A DNA stretch of 6,988 bases from Actinomycetota bacterium (GCA_016213595.1 JACRAA010000169.1:1-6988), one strand, 5' to 3'. Counted from the stretch's first letter, positions 1-5,991 are shown. The notes: a model not told the origin generated them from the sequence alone. Numbers and translations: made by a program.

Positions 1-1
1 C

Positions 2-550
2 CACATTGCCGTGCTCGTGACGGGCTGGCTCGCCGTCGCGCTGTCCTCGGCAGCGATCGGCTCGAGCTCCGTCGCGCGCGTCGGCCTCGGCTCGGCCAAG
101 CCCCAGTGGCAGATCACCGTGGCCCGCTCGGTCGACGCGAGCACCTCCGCACCGATCGTCGGCGATGCCGCCGACGACATCCTCGAGCCGGTCGTCGCAC
201 CTGCGCGGTCGGAGGGACGATTGGTCTCGGTGGCCCCGTACGTGCGACCGTTCGTCCTGGTTCCCACGACGACCTCGACGACCTTTGCGCCGGCCGCAGC
301 CTCGGCTGCCCCCTCTCCCGCCGACGCACCTCCCAGCAGCCTGCCCGCGCCCGAGGCAACCGCCCCGGCGGACGACGGGAACGACGCGCCACCGATTCTG
401 GAGACCCCCAAGCCCTCGTCATGGCCCAGCATCGCTCCGGGCAAGAGCGGGCTGAGACGTGCGTCGAACGGCAAGGCGAGCATCCTGCCGGTTCCCACCC
501 TGCTGACCGCGTCGCCGACGCCACAAGAGGCCCTCGCCATCGTCGAGTAG
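2..550 (+). CDS. C-terminal part of a membrane-anchored Pro/Ala/Thr-rich protein (5' end outside window)
   Basis: The frame is open from the left edge to a TAG stop at 548-550. A GTG at position 11 could start it, but no upstream sequence is visible to judge this, so I treat it as 5'-truncated. The first roughly 20 visible residues are hydrophobic (IAVLVTGWLAVAL) and look like a transmembrane helix or the core of a signal sequence. The rest is low complexity: a Thr/Ser run (TTTSTTF) followed by a long Pro/Ala/Ser-rich stretch with scattered acidic residues, typical of extracytoplasmic linkers or wall-spanning tails in actinobacteria. No enzymatic domain is visible and I do not recognise the family. 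It is codirectional with the ABC exporter 81 bases downstream, but a promoter-like box lies between them, so co-transcription is uncertain. Coding status rests on the uninterrupted frame, composition and GC-rich third positions. Confidence 0.6.
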   Translation, partial: HIAVLVTGWLAVALSSAAIGSSSVARVGLGSAKPQWQITVARSVDASTSAPIVGDAADDILEPVVAPARSEGRLVSVAPYVRPFVLVPTTTSTTFAPAAASAAPSPADAPPSSLPAPEATAPADDGNDAPPILETPKPSSWPSIAPGKSGLRRASNGKASILPVPTLLTASPTPQEALAIVE

Positions 551-586
551 CCCGGTCGGTACAGCCCGCCTCCCCCGCTCGTCGCC

Positions 587-592
587 TAGACT
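587..592 (+). promoter_or_regulatory. Candidate -10 box (TAGACT) for the ABC exporter gene
   Basis: TAGACT fits the actinobacterial TANNNT -10 pattern and lies about 40 bases before the exporter ATG. Transcription would start near 599 and give a leader of about 33 bases containing the ribosome binding site. No convincing -35 hexamer is found 16-19 bases upstream, so this rests on one hexamer and its position. Confidence 0.35.
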
Positions 593-631
593 CACCGGGC
601 CCGTGTTCACAGGCAGCGGAGGGAGGACGGG

Positions 632-2431
632 ATGCGCTTCGTGACCAGACTCCTGGCGACCGCTCGGGAGCTGTGGCCGTACTACCTGGCCATCACAGTC
701 TGTTCCGTGCTCGTCGCCGGCGCGGGGCTCGTCAGCCCCTTCCTCATCAAGGCGGCGACCGACCAGCTCGTCACGATGACGACAGGCAGGGGTCCGCGTC
801 TCCTCGTCCCCCTCGTGTGGCTGGCGGTCGGCCTGTTCGCCGTGGAGGCGACGCGCAGCGTGATCTCGAACGCCGCGGGCTATCTGGGTGACGTGATGTC
901 TGCCCGGCTCCGAGCGACGCTGTCCGCCCGGTACTTCCACCACCTGCTCCGGCTCCCTCAGCGCTACCTCGACAACGAGCAGACCGGGACGCTGATCGGC
1001 CGCCTCAACCGCTCCATCTCGGAGGTGGCCCAGTTCCTCAACGTGTTCGCGAACAACATGCTCCCGATGCTCCTCACGCTGGTGGCGTCGCTCGCGGTCA
1101 TGGCCTGGTACTCGTGGCCGATCGCCCTGCTCGTGGTGCTCATGTACCCCGTGTTCACCTGGCTGACGGCGCTCACGTCGTCGAAGTGGCAGGTGCTCGA
1201 GAAGGCCAAGAACGCCCAGGTCGACGACGCCAACGGACGGTTCGCGGAAGCCGTCATCCAGCTCAGGGTGGTCAAGAGCTTCGTGGCCGAGATCCGTGAG
1301 CTGCGCCACTTCACGGACCGGTACGACACGACGATCGGCCTGACCAGGGACCAGTCGCGGTTCTGGCACCTCATGGACATCGCTCGGCAGGTGGCGCTCA
1401 ACGTCATCTTCTTCGGGATCTACGTCGTGATCTTCCTCCAGACGGCCACCGGCTCGTACACCGTCGGCACCATGGTCCTGCTCGTCCAGATGGTAACGAT
1501 GGCCCGCATGCCGGTGACAGGCATGAGCTACCTCGTCGACGCGGCGCAGCGGGCTGTCGCGGGCAGCCGTGACTACTTCGCGGTGATGGCCGAACCGGTC
1601 GAGGCCGAGGCCCTGCCCGACCCGGACCGCTCCGCATGGCCTGCGGTCCAGAACGCCCCTGCCGTGTCGTTCCGCGACCTCACGTTCGGGTACGGCGACG
1701 GACCCGATGTTCTTGAGGGCGTGACCTTCGACGTGGCTCCCGGCGAACGGGTCGCCTTCGTCGGCGAGTCTGGCGGAGGGAAGACCACGCTGGTGAGCCT
1801 GCTGCTCCGGCTGTACGACGCGCGGTGCGGCCAGATCCTCATCGACGGGGTCGACATCTCGGGCGTCGAGCACGGCGCGGTACGGGAGAGGGTGGGCGTC
1901 GTCTTCCAGGACCCCTCCCTGTTCTCGGGCACGATCAGGGAGAACATCGCCTACGGGGAACCGAGCCGGGCCGACGACGCCGCGATCGAGGCCGCAGCGC
2001 GACGCGCCCACGTACAGCCTTTCGTCGAGAAGCTGCCCGAGCGGTACGACACGGAGATCGGCGAGCGCGGGCTCAAGCTCTCCGGCGGCCAGAAGCAGCG
2101 CGTGGCGATCGCACGGGCCCTGCACAAGGATGCGCCGATCCTCGTCCTGGACGAGGCGACGAGCTCGCTGGACACCAGGGCCGAGCGGCAGGTACAGGCC
2201 GGGCTCGACGAGCTCATGACGGGCCGGACCACGCTCATCATCGCCCACCGGCTGTCGACGATCTCGTCGGTCGACCGGATCGTGACGCTCCGTGACGGCC
2301 GCGTCGACGAGATCGGCACGCCGGACGAGCTGGCGGTCAGCGGCGGGATCTACAGCGAGCTGCTCGCACTGCAGGCCTCGGCGTCCCGGGCCGACCGGAG
2401 GCGCCTCGCCGCGTACGACATCGCGGGCTGA
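632..2431 (+). CDS. ABC transporter, fused permease/ATPase (exporter half-transporter)
   Basis: This 599-residue half-transporter has the membrane domain first and the nucleotide-binding domain second, the MsbA/LmrA-type ABC exporter arrangement, and is expected to act as a homodimer in the cytoplasmic membrane. About six hydrophobic helices fall near residues 17-39, 57-80, 137-157, 160-180, 247-270 and 275-295. ATPase motifs are complete: A-loop Y354, Walker A GESGGGKTT at 378-386, Q-loop Q426, signature LSGGQ at 483-487, Walker B ILVLDE with catalytic E508, D-loop SLD ending at D514, and switch H539. The ATG has a strong GGAGGGAGGA ribosome site at 618-627, which settles the start. Length matches the family. 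Substrate cannot be told from sequence; drug, lipid or peptide export are all possible. It has no partner ABC gene in the window and ends convergently against rhaM. Confidence 0.95.
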   Translation: MRFVTRLLATARELWPYYLAITVCSVLVAGAGLVSPFLIKAATDQLVTMTTGRGPRLLVPLVWLAVGLFAVEATRSVISNAAGYLGDVMSARLRATLSARYFHHLLRLPQRYLDNEQTGTLIGRLNRSISEVAQFLNVFANNMLPMLLTLVASLAVMAWYSWPIALLVVLMYPVFTWLTALTSSKWQVLEKAKNAQVDDANGRFAEAVIQLRVVKSFVAEIRELRHFTDRYDTTIGLTRDQSRFWHLMDIARQVALNVIFFGIYVVIFLQTATGSYTVGTMVLLVQMVTMARMPVTGMSYLVDAAQRAVAGSRDYFAVMAEPVEAEALPDPDRSAWPAVQNAPAVSFRDLTFGYGDGPDVLEGVTFDVAPGERVAFVGESGGGKTTLVSLLLRLYDARCGQILIDGVDISGVEHGAVRERVGVVFQDPSLFSGTIRENIAYGEPSRADDAAIEAAARRAHVQPFVEKLPERYDTEIGERGLKLSGGQKQRVAIARALHKDAPILVLDEATSSLDTRAERQVQAGLDELMTGRTTLIIAHRLSTISSVDRIVTLRDGRVDEIGTPDELAVSGGIYSELLALQASASRADRRRLAAYDIAG

Positions 2432-2450
2432 CGTCTGAGGAAGGCAGACG
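2432..2450. terminator. Small hairpin between convergent genes, possible bidirectional terminator
   Basis: CGTCTG at 2432-2437 pairs perfectly with CAGACG at 2445-2450 around a 7-base loop, directly after the exporter stop codon. It sits in the 41-base gap between the exporter and rhaM, where a shared terminator is expected. There is no T-tract on either strand and the stem is only 6 bp, so its strength is doubtful. Confidence 0.4.
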
Positions 2451-2472
2451 CCGCCCCCGGAGGTCGCCGCCG

Positions 2473-2796
2473 TCACTCGATGTGGAACACCTCCTGGAGC
2501 TCCACGAAGGACTCGTCGGGGTTGCTGTCGCCGATGCCGCTGAAGAGGTGCTGGACGGATGCCTGCCAGCGGGCGTTGACCTCCTCGGCGGCCATGGCCT
2601 GCTGGGCGTCAGCGAGACCGTCCGGCGTCTCCACGTAGCCGAACAGGGTTCCGTCGTCAGCGATGAACAGCGTGTAGTTCCCCCACCCGGACCGTCGCAG
2701 CGCCTCCTGCATCTCGGGCCACACCGCACGGTGCCGCTCGATGTACTCCTCCATGTGCTCCGGCGCCACCCGCGTCATGAACCCCACCCGCTGCAT
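2473..2796 (-). CDS. rhaM: L-rhamnose mutarotase
   Basis: The product is 107 residues, close to the roughly 104-residue RhaM family, a dimeric ferredoxin-like alpha/beta-barrel protein. It interconverts the alpha and beta anomers of L-rhamnose in the cytoplasm ahead of rhamnose isomerase. Family hallmarks are visible: the EEYIERHRAVWPE segment with Y18 and H22 (equivalent to Y18 and H22 of E. coli RhaM), N40-Y41, a RWQ segment with W77 where the family usually has RWW, and the C-terminal ELQEVFHIE that closely matches the E. coli ending. The ATG is supported by AGGAG at 2803-2807, six bases upstream. No other rhamnose catabolic gene is in the window, so it is an orphan here. It follows the alpha/beta-hydrolase-like gene on the same strand after 124 bases holding repeats and a hairpin. 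Confidence 0.93.
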   Translation of the reverse strand: MQRVGFMTRVAPEHMEEYIERHRAVWPEMQEALRRSGWGNYTLFIADDGTLFGYVETPDGLADAQQAMAAEEVNARWQASVQHLFSGIGDSNPDESFVELQEVFHIE

Positions 2797-2815
2797 GCGC
2801 TGCTCCTGTCCTCGG

Positions 2816-2834
2816 GGGCCGGCAGGGCCGGCCC
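2816..2834 (-). other. GC-rich hairpin in the rhaM leader
   Basis: GGGCCGGC at 2816-2823 and GCCGGCCC at 2827-2834 form a perfect 8-bp stem with a 3-base loop. It ends 8 bases upstream of the AGGAG ribosome site of rhaM (read on the minus strand). It has no following U-run. It could be a leader structure that affects rhaM translation, or the stem of a weak terminator for the gene upstream. Function is inference; the inverted repeat is exact. Confidence 0.45.
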
Positions 2835-2836
2835 GT

Positions 2837-2901
2837 CGTGTACGTGTTCCTCTAGGTGTACGTGCTGGGTATGCCTGTACCTACCGTGCCTGTACGTATC
2901 G
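2837..2901. repeat. Cluster of four TGTAC motifs, including a tandem 15-base repeat, upstream of rhaM
   Basis: TGTAC occurs at 2839, 2857, 2876 and 2891, start-to-start spacings 18, 19 and 15. The first two are within identical 9-mers GTGTACGTG (2838-2846, 2856-2864). The last two are in head-to-tail 15-base units at 2872-2886 and 2887-2901 that match at 13 of 15 positions. The array lies in the non-coding gap upstream of rhaM, where operators or a promoter would be. A further TGTACGTG lies at 3548-3555, inside the start of the neighbouring hydrolase-like gene. The pattern suggests repeated protein-binding sites, but no known regulator motif is recognised. Confidence 0.5.
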
Positions 2902-2908
2902 TGCCGGA

Positions 2909-2922
2909 GACCGGCCCCGGTC
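2909..2922 (-). terminator. Inverted repeat overlapping the hydrolase-like stop codon
   Basis: GACCGG (2909-2914) and CCGGTC (2917-2922) are exact inverted repeats; the outer 5 bp can close a 4-base loop. The repeat overlaps the TGA stop of the alpha/beta-hydrolase-like gene. No U-tract follows, so termination is possible but weakly supported. Confidence 0.25.
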
Positions 2923-3571
2923 AGGACGCGACGGCCAGCACCTCGTTGAGGATCTCAGCCAGCCGCTGCGGGCTGTCCCGGACGACGTCGGTGGCGGCGA
3001 CCTCCACGGTGATCCCCTGCGCCGTCCGGATGCTCTTGACGAGCAGCTCAGCCGCCGCGACCGAGAGCTTGTTCCCTCCTGCCGAGACGACCGTGGTCGG
3101 CGCCTCGATCCGCCGCAGGTCGGTGGACAGGTCCAGCGACATCATCGCGTCGAGGCCTGCGAGCATGGTCTCCTTCGAGACCCCCGGCGCGAAGGACCGC
3201 GCGGGCGCCAGCCTGAGCATGGCGCGCTGCACGCGCAGAGTCGCCCTCGGCGGAACGACCGGGGTGTCGACGAGCACCAGTCGGTCGACCCGCGCCGGCT
3301 CGTCGGCGGCGAACCGCAACGCCACCATCCCGCCGAGGCCGGTCCCGCACACGTCGACGACGTCGAGGTCGCGCAGCTGCATGACGGTCACCAGGTCGGC
3401 CACTGCGCCGGCGAGGTCGAAGCCGCGCTCGTCGGTGGGCTTCAACCCTCGCAACCACGGGGCATGCAGCGGACGCTGGGCTCCGATGCCCGTGACCACG
3501 TCCTGCCAGACAGGCGGGTTCTGGCCCGCGCCATGAAGGAGGAAGAGTGTACGTGTCGTCACAGCCCCCAT
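2921..3571 (-). CDS. Alpha/beta-hydrolase-fold protein lacking the usual catalytic triad
   Basis: The 216-residue product begins with a classic alpha/beta-hydrolase strand 3 and oxyanion segment (TLFLLHGAG, residues 8-16), then has the nucleophile-elbow region with flanking glycines and the following helix (GTGLGGMVAL, 76-85). A short cap and the C-terminal Rossmann-like half with SPQRLAEILNEVL (200-212) follow. The elbow reads G-T-G-L-G where G-x-S-x-G is expected, so the nucleophile Ser is Gly78. In ungapped motif comparison the acid position is Asn167 (SAGGNKLS) and the His position is Thr194. It is therefore probably not a hydrolase, but may bind a ligand or partner. ATG at 3571 was chosen because strand 1/3 begins right after it. 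GTG at 3604 and GTG at 3562 are alternatives, and none has a strong ribosome site. It is divergent from the GH13-like gene. Confidence 0.82.
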   Translation of the reverse strand: MGAVTTRTLFLLHGAGQNPPVWQDVVTGIGAQRPLHAPWLRGLKPTDERGFDLAGAVADLVTVMQLRDLDVVDVCGTGLGGMVALRFAADEPARVDRLVLVDTPVVPPRATLRVQRAMLRLAPARSFAPGVSKETMLAGLDAMMSLDLSTDLRRIEAPTTVVSAGGNKLSVAAAELLVKSIRTAQGITVEVAATDVVRDSPQRLAEILNEVLAVAS

Positions 3572-3690
3572 CCTGTCGCACCGGCAGACGGGCGGCCGAA
3601 TCACGCGGAGGGGCGCATGCTACGTTGCTGAAGAGCCGCACGCGGGTATCGGAGACGGGGAGCTTTTTCCCCCGAGGAGGTGTTCGTCGC
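3572..3690. promoter_or_regulatory. Divergent intergenic control region for hydrolase-like and GH13-like genes
   Basis: These 119 bases separate two divergently transcribed genes and must hold both sets of start signals. On the minus strand TAGCAT (3622 down to 3617) fits a TANNNT -10 box, giving a leader of about 40 bases before the ATG at 3571; no -35 is clear. On the plus strand TTGCTG (3625-3630) and TATCGG (3647-3652), 16 bases apart, are a weak promoter pair. The two candidates almost abut, so the genes could be co-controlled. GCATGC at 3615-3620 is a perfect 6-base palindrome inside the minus-strand candidate. All assignments are by eye. Confidence 0.35.
3656..3674 (+). other. Possible leader hairpin next to the GH13-like ribosome site
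   Basis: CGGGG (3656-3660) can pair with CCCCG (3670-3674) around a loop containing TTTTT, a rare run in this GC-rich sequence. The GAGGAGG ribosome site (3674-3680) begins at the foot of the stem, 10 bases before the ATG. It could modulate translation, but a 5-bp stem is short. Confidence 0.25.
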
Positions 3691-5043
3691 ATGGCGTTGA
3701 CCGTCGGTACGCGACTCGACGACTCTGCCCTGCAGGATGACCATTTCGTCGCCCCGCCGCTCGCCGGGCTGGTCGTCTACCAGTTGACTGTGCGCCCTGG
3801 AGCGGACCCGGAGCGCCGCGACGCTGCACTGGATCGGGCGGCCGCGCTCGGCGTGACTGCCGTCGAGCTGCTCCCCCCGGCCGACCTACCCGTCACGAGC
3901 GAGCACTACATCCCGGCCCACGTCGCCGTCGAGCGTGCGTTCGGTGGGGCCGACACGCTGAGGACACTCGTTGCGGCGGCCCACCACCGGGGACTTGCCG
4001 TCATCGTCAACATCGCCTACCAGCACCCGGAGCCGGTCGGCGACGTGGTGCTGGACATCTCGCAGGAGTCGGTGCGTCGTGTCATCACGCGTGAAGCGCT
4101 GCGCTGGCTCCGGGACGTCCGGGTGGACGGCGTGAGGCACGACATGGGGGCCTACACGGAGCTGGTCCGCTCGGCGTCGGTGCCGCAGACCGCCGGGTGG
4201 CAGCTCATCCGTGAGCTGAACGAGGCGATCCGTACGGAGCTGAGCCACGTGGTGCTCATGGCTCTGGATGAGCAGGGGGACCCCCGGGTCACCTCGCTGG
4301 ACGCGTCCGGTGCCCTGTTCCACGCGCAGTGGGACCCCGCCTTCGTGCGCGCGATCAGGGACGCGCTCGACGGTCGGGGCTCCATGGCCGGGGTGAGGGA
4401 CGCGATCGGGTCGAGCTTCGGTGACACCTTCAGCCGTGTGGTGTACGCGCACTGCGCGGAGCTCATCGGCAGGGAGCCCGCCCCCCAGGAGCAGCCGCTC
4501 GACTGGGAGGCGGCGAAACGGGTCACCCTCGGGATGTGCATGGTCCTCACCTCTCCCGGCGTCCCGCTCCTGTTCCAGGGTCAGGAGGTCGTCCACGGCG
4601 GCACGGTCGCCGCGTCACCCCGGGTACCCCGGCCCCACCGGTTCGCAGAGCTGGTCAAGGACCTCGTGCGGCTCCGCAGGAACTGGTACGACACGACACG
4701 GGGGCTGTCCGGGCACGGTCTCGAGGTGTTCCACTGCCAGGAGACCAACCGGGTCGTGGCGTGGCACCGCTGGAGCGACATCGGCCCTGGCGATGACGTC
4801 GTGGTCGTCGCCAACCTGTCTGCGCAGACCTACCCGGCCTACCGGATCGGGTTCCCCGACGACGGGCTCTGGCGGCTCCGGTTCTCCAGCGACGACGCGT
4901 CGTACTGTCCGCTGTTCCAGGGGAACCCGTCCACCGACGTCGTGGCCGAGTTCAGGCCCGTCGACGCGCAGCCGGCCTCCGCCGAGGTCTCGATCGGGCC
5001 GTACTCGCTGCTCGTGTTCTCGCAGGACACCTGGCCCGTCTGA
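3691..5043 (+). CDS. GH13 alpha-amylase/branching-enzyme-like protein with degenerate active site
   Basis: The 450-residue product matches the barrel and C-terminal beta domain of the bacterial branching-enzyme-like GH13 group. Barrel signatures: LGVTAVELLPPADLP and HYIPAHVAVERAFGG early, AAHHRGLAVIV before region I, VDGVRHD region II with R149 and nucleophile D151, and SPGVPLLFQGQE at 288-299. The C-terminal beta domain (from about 355) ends in IGPYSLLVFSQD. However, region I is NIAYQH (107-112) instead of D-V-x-Y-N-H, region III reads MALDEQ with L192 at the acid/base Glu position, and region IV (RVVYAHCAEL, 250-258) has no His-Asp. The N-terminal CBM48 and most of domain B are missing. Glucan cleavage or branching is unlikely; glucan or protein binding is possible (inference). 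ATG at 3691 follows GAGGAGG at 3674-3680. It ends two bases from the convergent gene. Confidence 0.85.
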   Translation: MALTVGTRLDDSALQDDHFVAPPLAGLVVYQLTVRPGADPERRDAALDRAAALGVTAVELLPPADLPVTSEHYIPAHVAVERAFGGADTLRTLVAAAHHRGLAVIVNIAYQHPEPVGDVVLDISQESVRRVITREALRWLRDVRVDGVRHDMGAYTELVRSASVPQTAGWQLIRELNEAIRTELSHVVLMALDEQGDPRVTSLDASGALFHAQWDPAFVRAIRDALDGRGSMAGVRDAIGSSFGDTFSRVVYAHCAELIGREPAPQEQPLDWEAAKRVTLGMCMVLTSPGVPLLFQGQEVVHGGTVAASPRVPRPHRFAELVKDLVRLRRNWYDTTRGLSGHGLEVFHCQETNRVVAWHRWSDIGPGDDVVVVANLSAQTYPAYRIGFPDDGLWRLRFSSDDASYCPLFQGNPSTDVVAEFRPVDAQPASAEVSIGPYSLLVFSQDTWPV

Positions 5044-5048
5044 CGTCA
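5041..5048. other. Palindrome TGACGTCA formed by two convergent stop codons
   Basis: The plus-strand TGA (5041-5043) and the minus-strand TGA (5046-5048) are separated by two bases, and together give the perfect 8-base palindrome TGACGTCA. There is no room for a terminator between the genes, so the two transcripts must overlap at their 3' ends. Confidence 0.8.
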
Positions 5049-5513
5049 GGCCTCCGCCAGGCTCCTGCCGACCTCGCTGACGAACCCGTCGATCGAGGCG
5101 TCCTCGCGCGTGCCGTGGTTGACGTGGTTCCCGTCCCGGTCCCAGCCGCACAGGTACACCACCGGCGCCCCGCTGACGCTGTCCACGCCGTGCTCCCAGG
5201 TGAAGTACGAGCCGGTGGCGGAGGCGTCCCCACGGACGACCATCACGGCATGGGCCTCGGCAGCCTCGATGGGCTCCGGCAGGGTGACGAGCACTCCCGC
5301 ATAGTCGGGGCGCTGCACGACGTACGTCGCAAGCCCGGCATCGTCGATCCGGTCGCTCGCCGGTACCGCAGCGTTCGCGTCGTCCCACAGTGTCGAGAGC
5401 TTCGGACCGAGGTCGACGGCGATCGCCTCACTCACCAGGTCGACCCTGTCGTCGAGTGCCAGGTCACGCAGGATGCGGTGTGCGAAGGCGTAGTGAACGG
5501 TCCTCGGTGCCAT
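5046..5513 (-). CDS. Uncharacterised small soluble protein
   Basis: The product is 155 residues, acidic, without signal peptide or membrane helices, so likely cytoplasmic. The N-terminal 45 residues look helical (HYAFAHRILRDLALDDRVDLV). The middle has alternating beta-like strands (YAGVLVTLPEPIEAAEAHAVMVV and GSYFTWEHGV), and the C-terminal part contains VVYLCGWDRDGNHVNHG followed by a final helix. I do not recognise a named family; the strand-rich core with an aromatic YFTWE and the GNHVNHG segment resembles small uncharacterised bacterial proteins I have seen, but I cannot assign one. ATG at 5513 is the natural start, although no good ribosome site precedes it (only GTGAG close by), so a leaderless or weakly translated message is possible. 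It lies 72 bases downstream of the DUF1801 gene and converges on the GH13-like gene. Uninterrupted frame and codon bias support it being real. Confidence 0.7.
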   Translation of the reverse strand: MAPRTVHYAFAHRILRDLALDDRVDLVSEAIAVDLGPKLSTLWDDANAAVPASDRIDDAGLATYVVQRPDYAGVLVTLPEPIEAAEAHAVMVVRGDASATGSYFTWEHGVDSVSGAPVVYLCGWDRDGNHVNHGTREDASIDGFVSEVGRSLAEA

Positions 5514-5585
5514 GGCTCACAGATTGCCATATCCGGACCTACCCGTCAGTGATCCCGTACGGCTGGTCCTGCCGGTGAGCCGCCG
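5514..5585 (-). other. Intergenic gap between DUF1801 gene and small uncharacterised gene
   Basis: This 72-base gap lies between two minus-strand genes. On the minus strand CGGCT and AGCCG could pair over a 13-base loop, too loose to call a terminator. GGATATGG lies about 17 bases before the downstream ATG and might be part of a -10 region. CCGTACGG is a small palindrome. Nothing here is firm. Confidence 0.2.
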
Positions 5586-5978
5586 CTACTCAGGAGCCGG
5601 GGGCCGACGTGACGGCCTGGCCGGCTTCGCGTGGATCTCGTCCGCGCGGGCGAGCACGAGCCCACGGATCACGTCGTCCGGGATCGGCACACCCAGCGGG
5701 AACCTCATGGTGCCCTTGGCCGATGTGAGCCCGTCGACAGGCCCGAGGTCAGCCACCACCTTCGACACGACCTCGCCGCTGTACGGGTAGACACCGAAGT
5801 GCTTCTTCGCGCGCATCACGGACAGCAGGGGCCGGCCCTGGTGGACCAGCGCCGGCATCCCGTACGAGACGCCCTGCTCCACCTCGGGGAGAACCGCCTG
5901 AGCGACCGCGTACGCGCCGCCGATGATCTCAGCGTCAGGCGGGTCGAGCCCCTCGAGGTAGTCGTCGATCGCAGGCAT
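5586..5978 (-). CDS. DUF1801 / YdhG-like (frataxin-fold iron-chaperone family) protein
   Basis: The 130-residue product carries a full-length DUF1801 domain. Diagnostic segments are the N-terminal IDDYLEGL, VSYGMPAL (about 38-45), the KKHFGVYPYSG stretch with its aromatic residues, KGTMRFPLGVPIPDDVI (about 90-106) and a final helix before a Pro/Arg-rich tail. Members related to B. subtilis YdhG/Fra have a frataxin-like fold and have been linked to iron delivery, but most are uncharacterised, so the function is inferred only at family level. The ATG has an ideal AAGGAG (5985-5990) six bases upstream. That site lies just beyond the stop of the acyl-CoA synthetase gene, 13 bases away, which indicates an operon and likely translational coupling. 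A longer in-frame extension upstream lacks the domain pattern and overlaps the ligase gene. Confidence 0.88.
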   Translation of the reverse strand: MPAIDDYLEGLDPPDAEIIGGAYAVAQAVLPEVEQGVSYGMPALVHQGRPLLSVMRAKKHFGVYPYSGEVVSKVVADLGPVDGLTSAKGTMRFPLGVPIPDDVIRGLVLARADEIHAKPARPSRRPPAPE

Positions 5979-5991
5979 CCAGGACTCCTTG

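Noticed and set aside
106..891. Plus-strand frame across the first gene and the exporter start
   Set aside because: Arg/Gly/Pro-rich translation without motifs, overlapping two better supported genes in another frame.
419..2476. A 685-residue open frame on the minus strand opposite the ABC exporter
   Set aside because: Composition is Arg/Asp/Glu/His-rich with no domain motifs, and it is the antisense shadow of a gene with complete ABC motifs. Long antisense frames are expected in GC-rich coding DNA.
2837..2901. CRISPR-like array or tRNA in the rhaM upstream gap
   Set aside because: Units are only 9-15 bases, unequal and too few, without spacers of constant length; no cloverleaf can be drawn.
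3547..3690. Upstream extension of the GH13-like gene to an earlier ATG
   Set aside because: The extension would overlap the divergent gene's start and has no domain content, while ATG 3691 has a strong GAGGAGG site.
5514..5585. Rho-independent terminator after the DUF1801 gene
   Set aside because: Only a 5-bp stem with a 13-base loop and no U-tract could be found.
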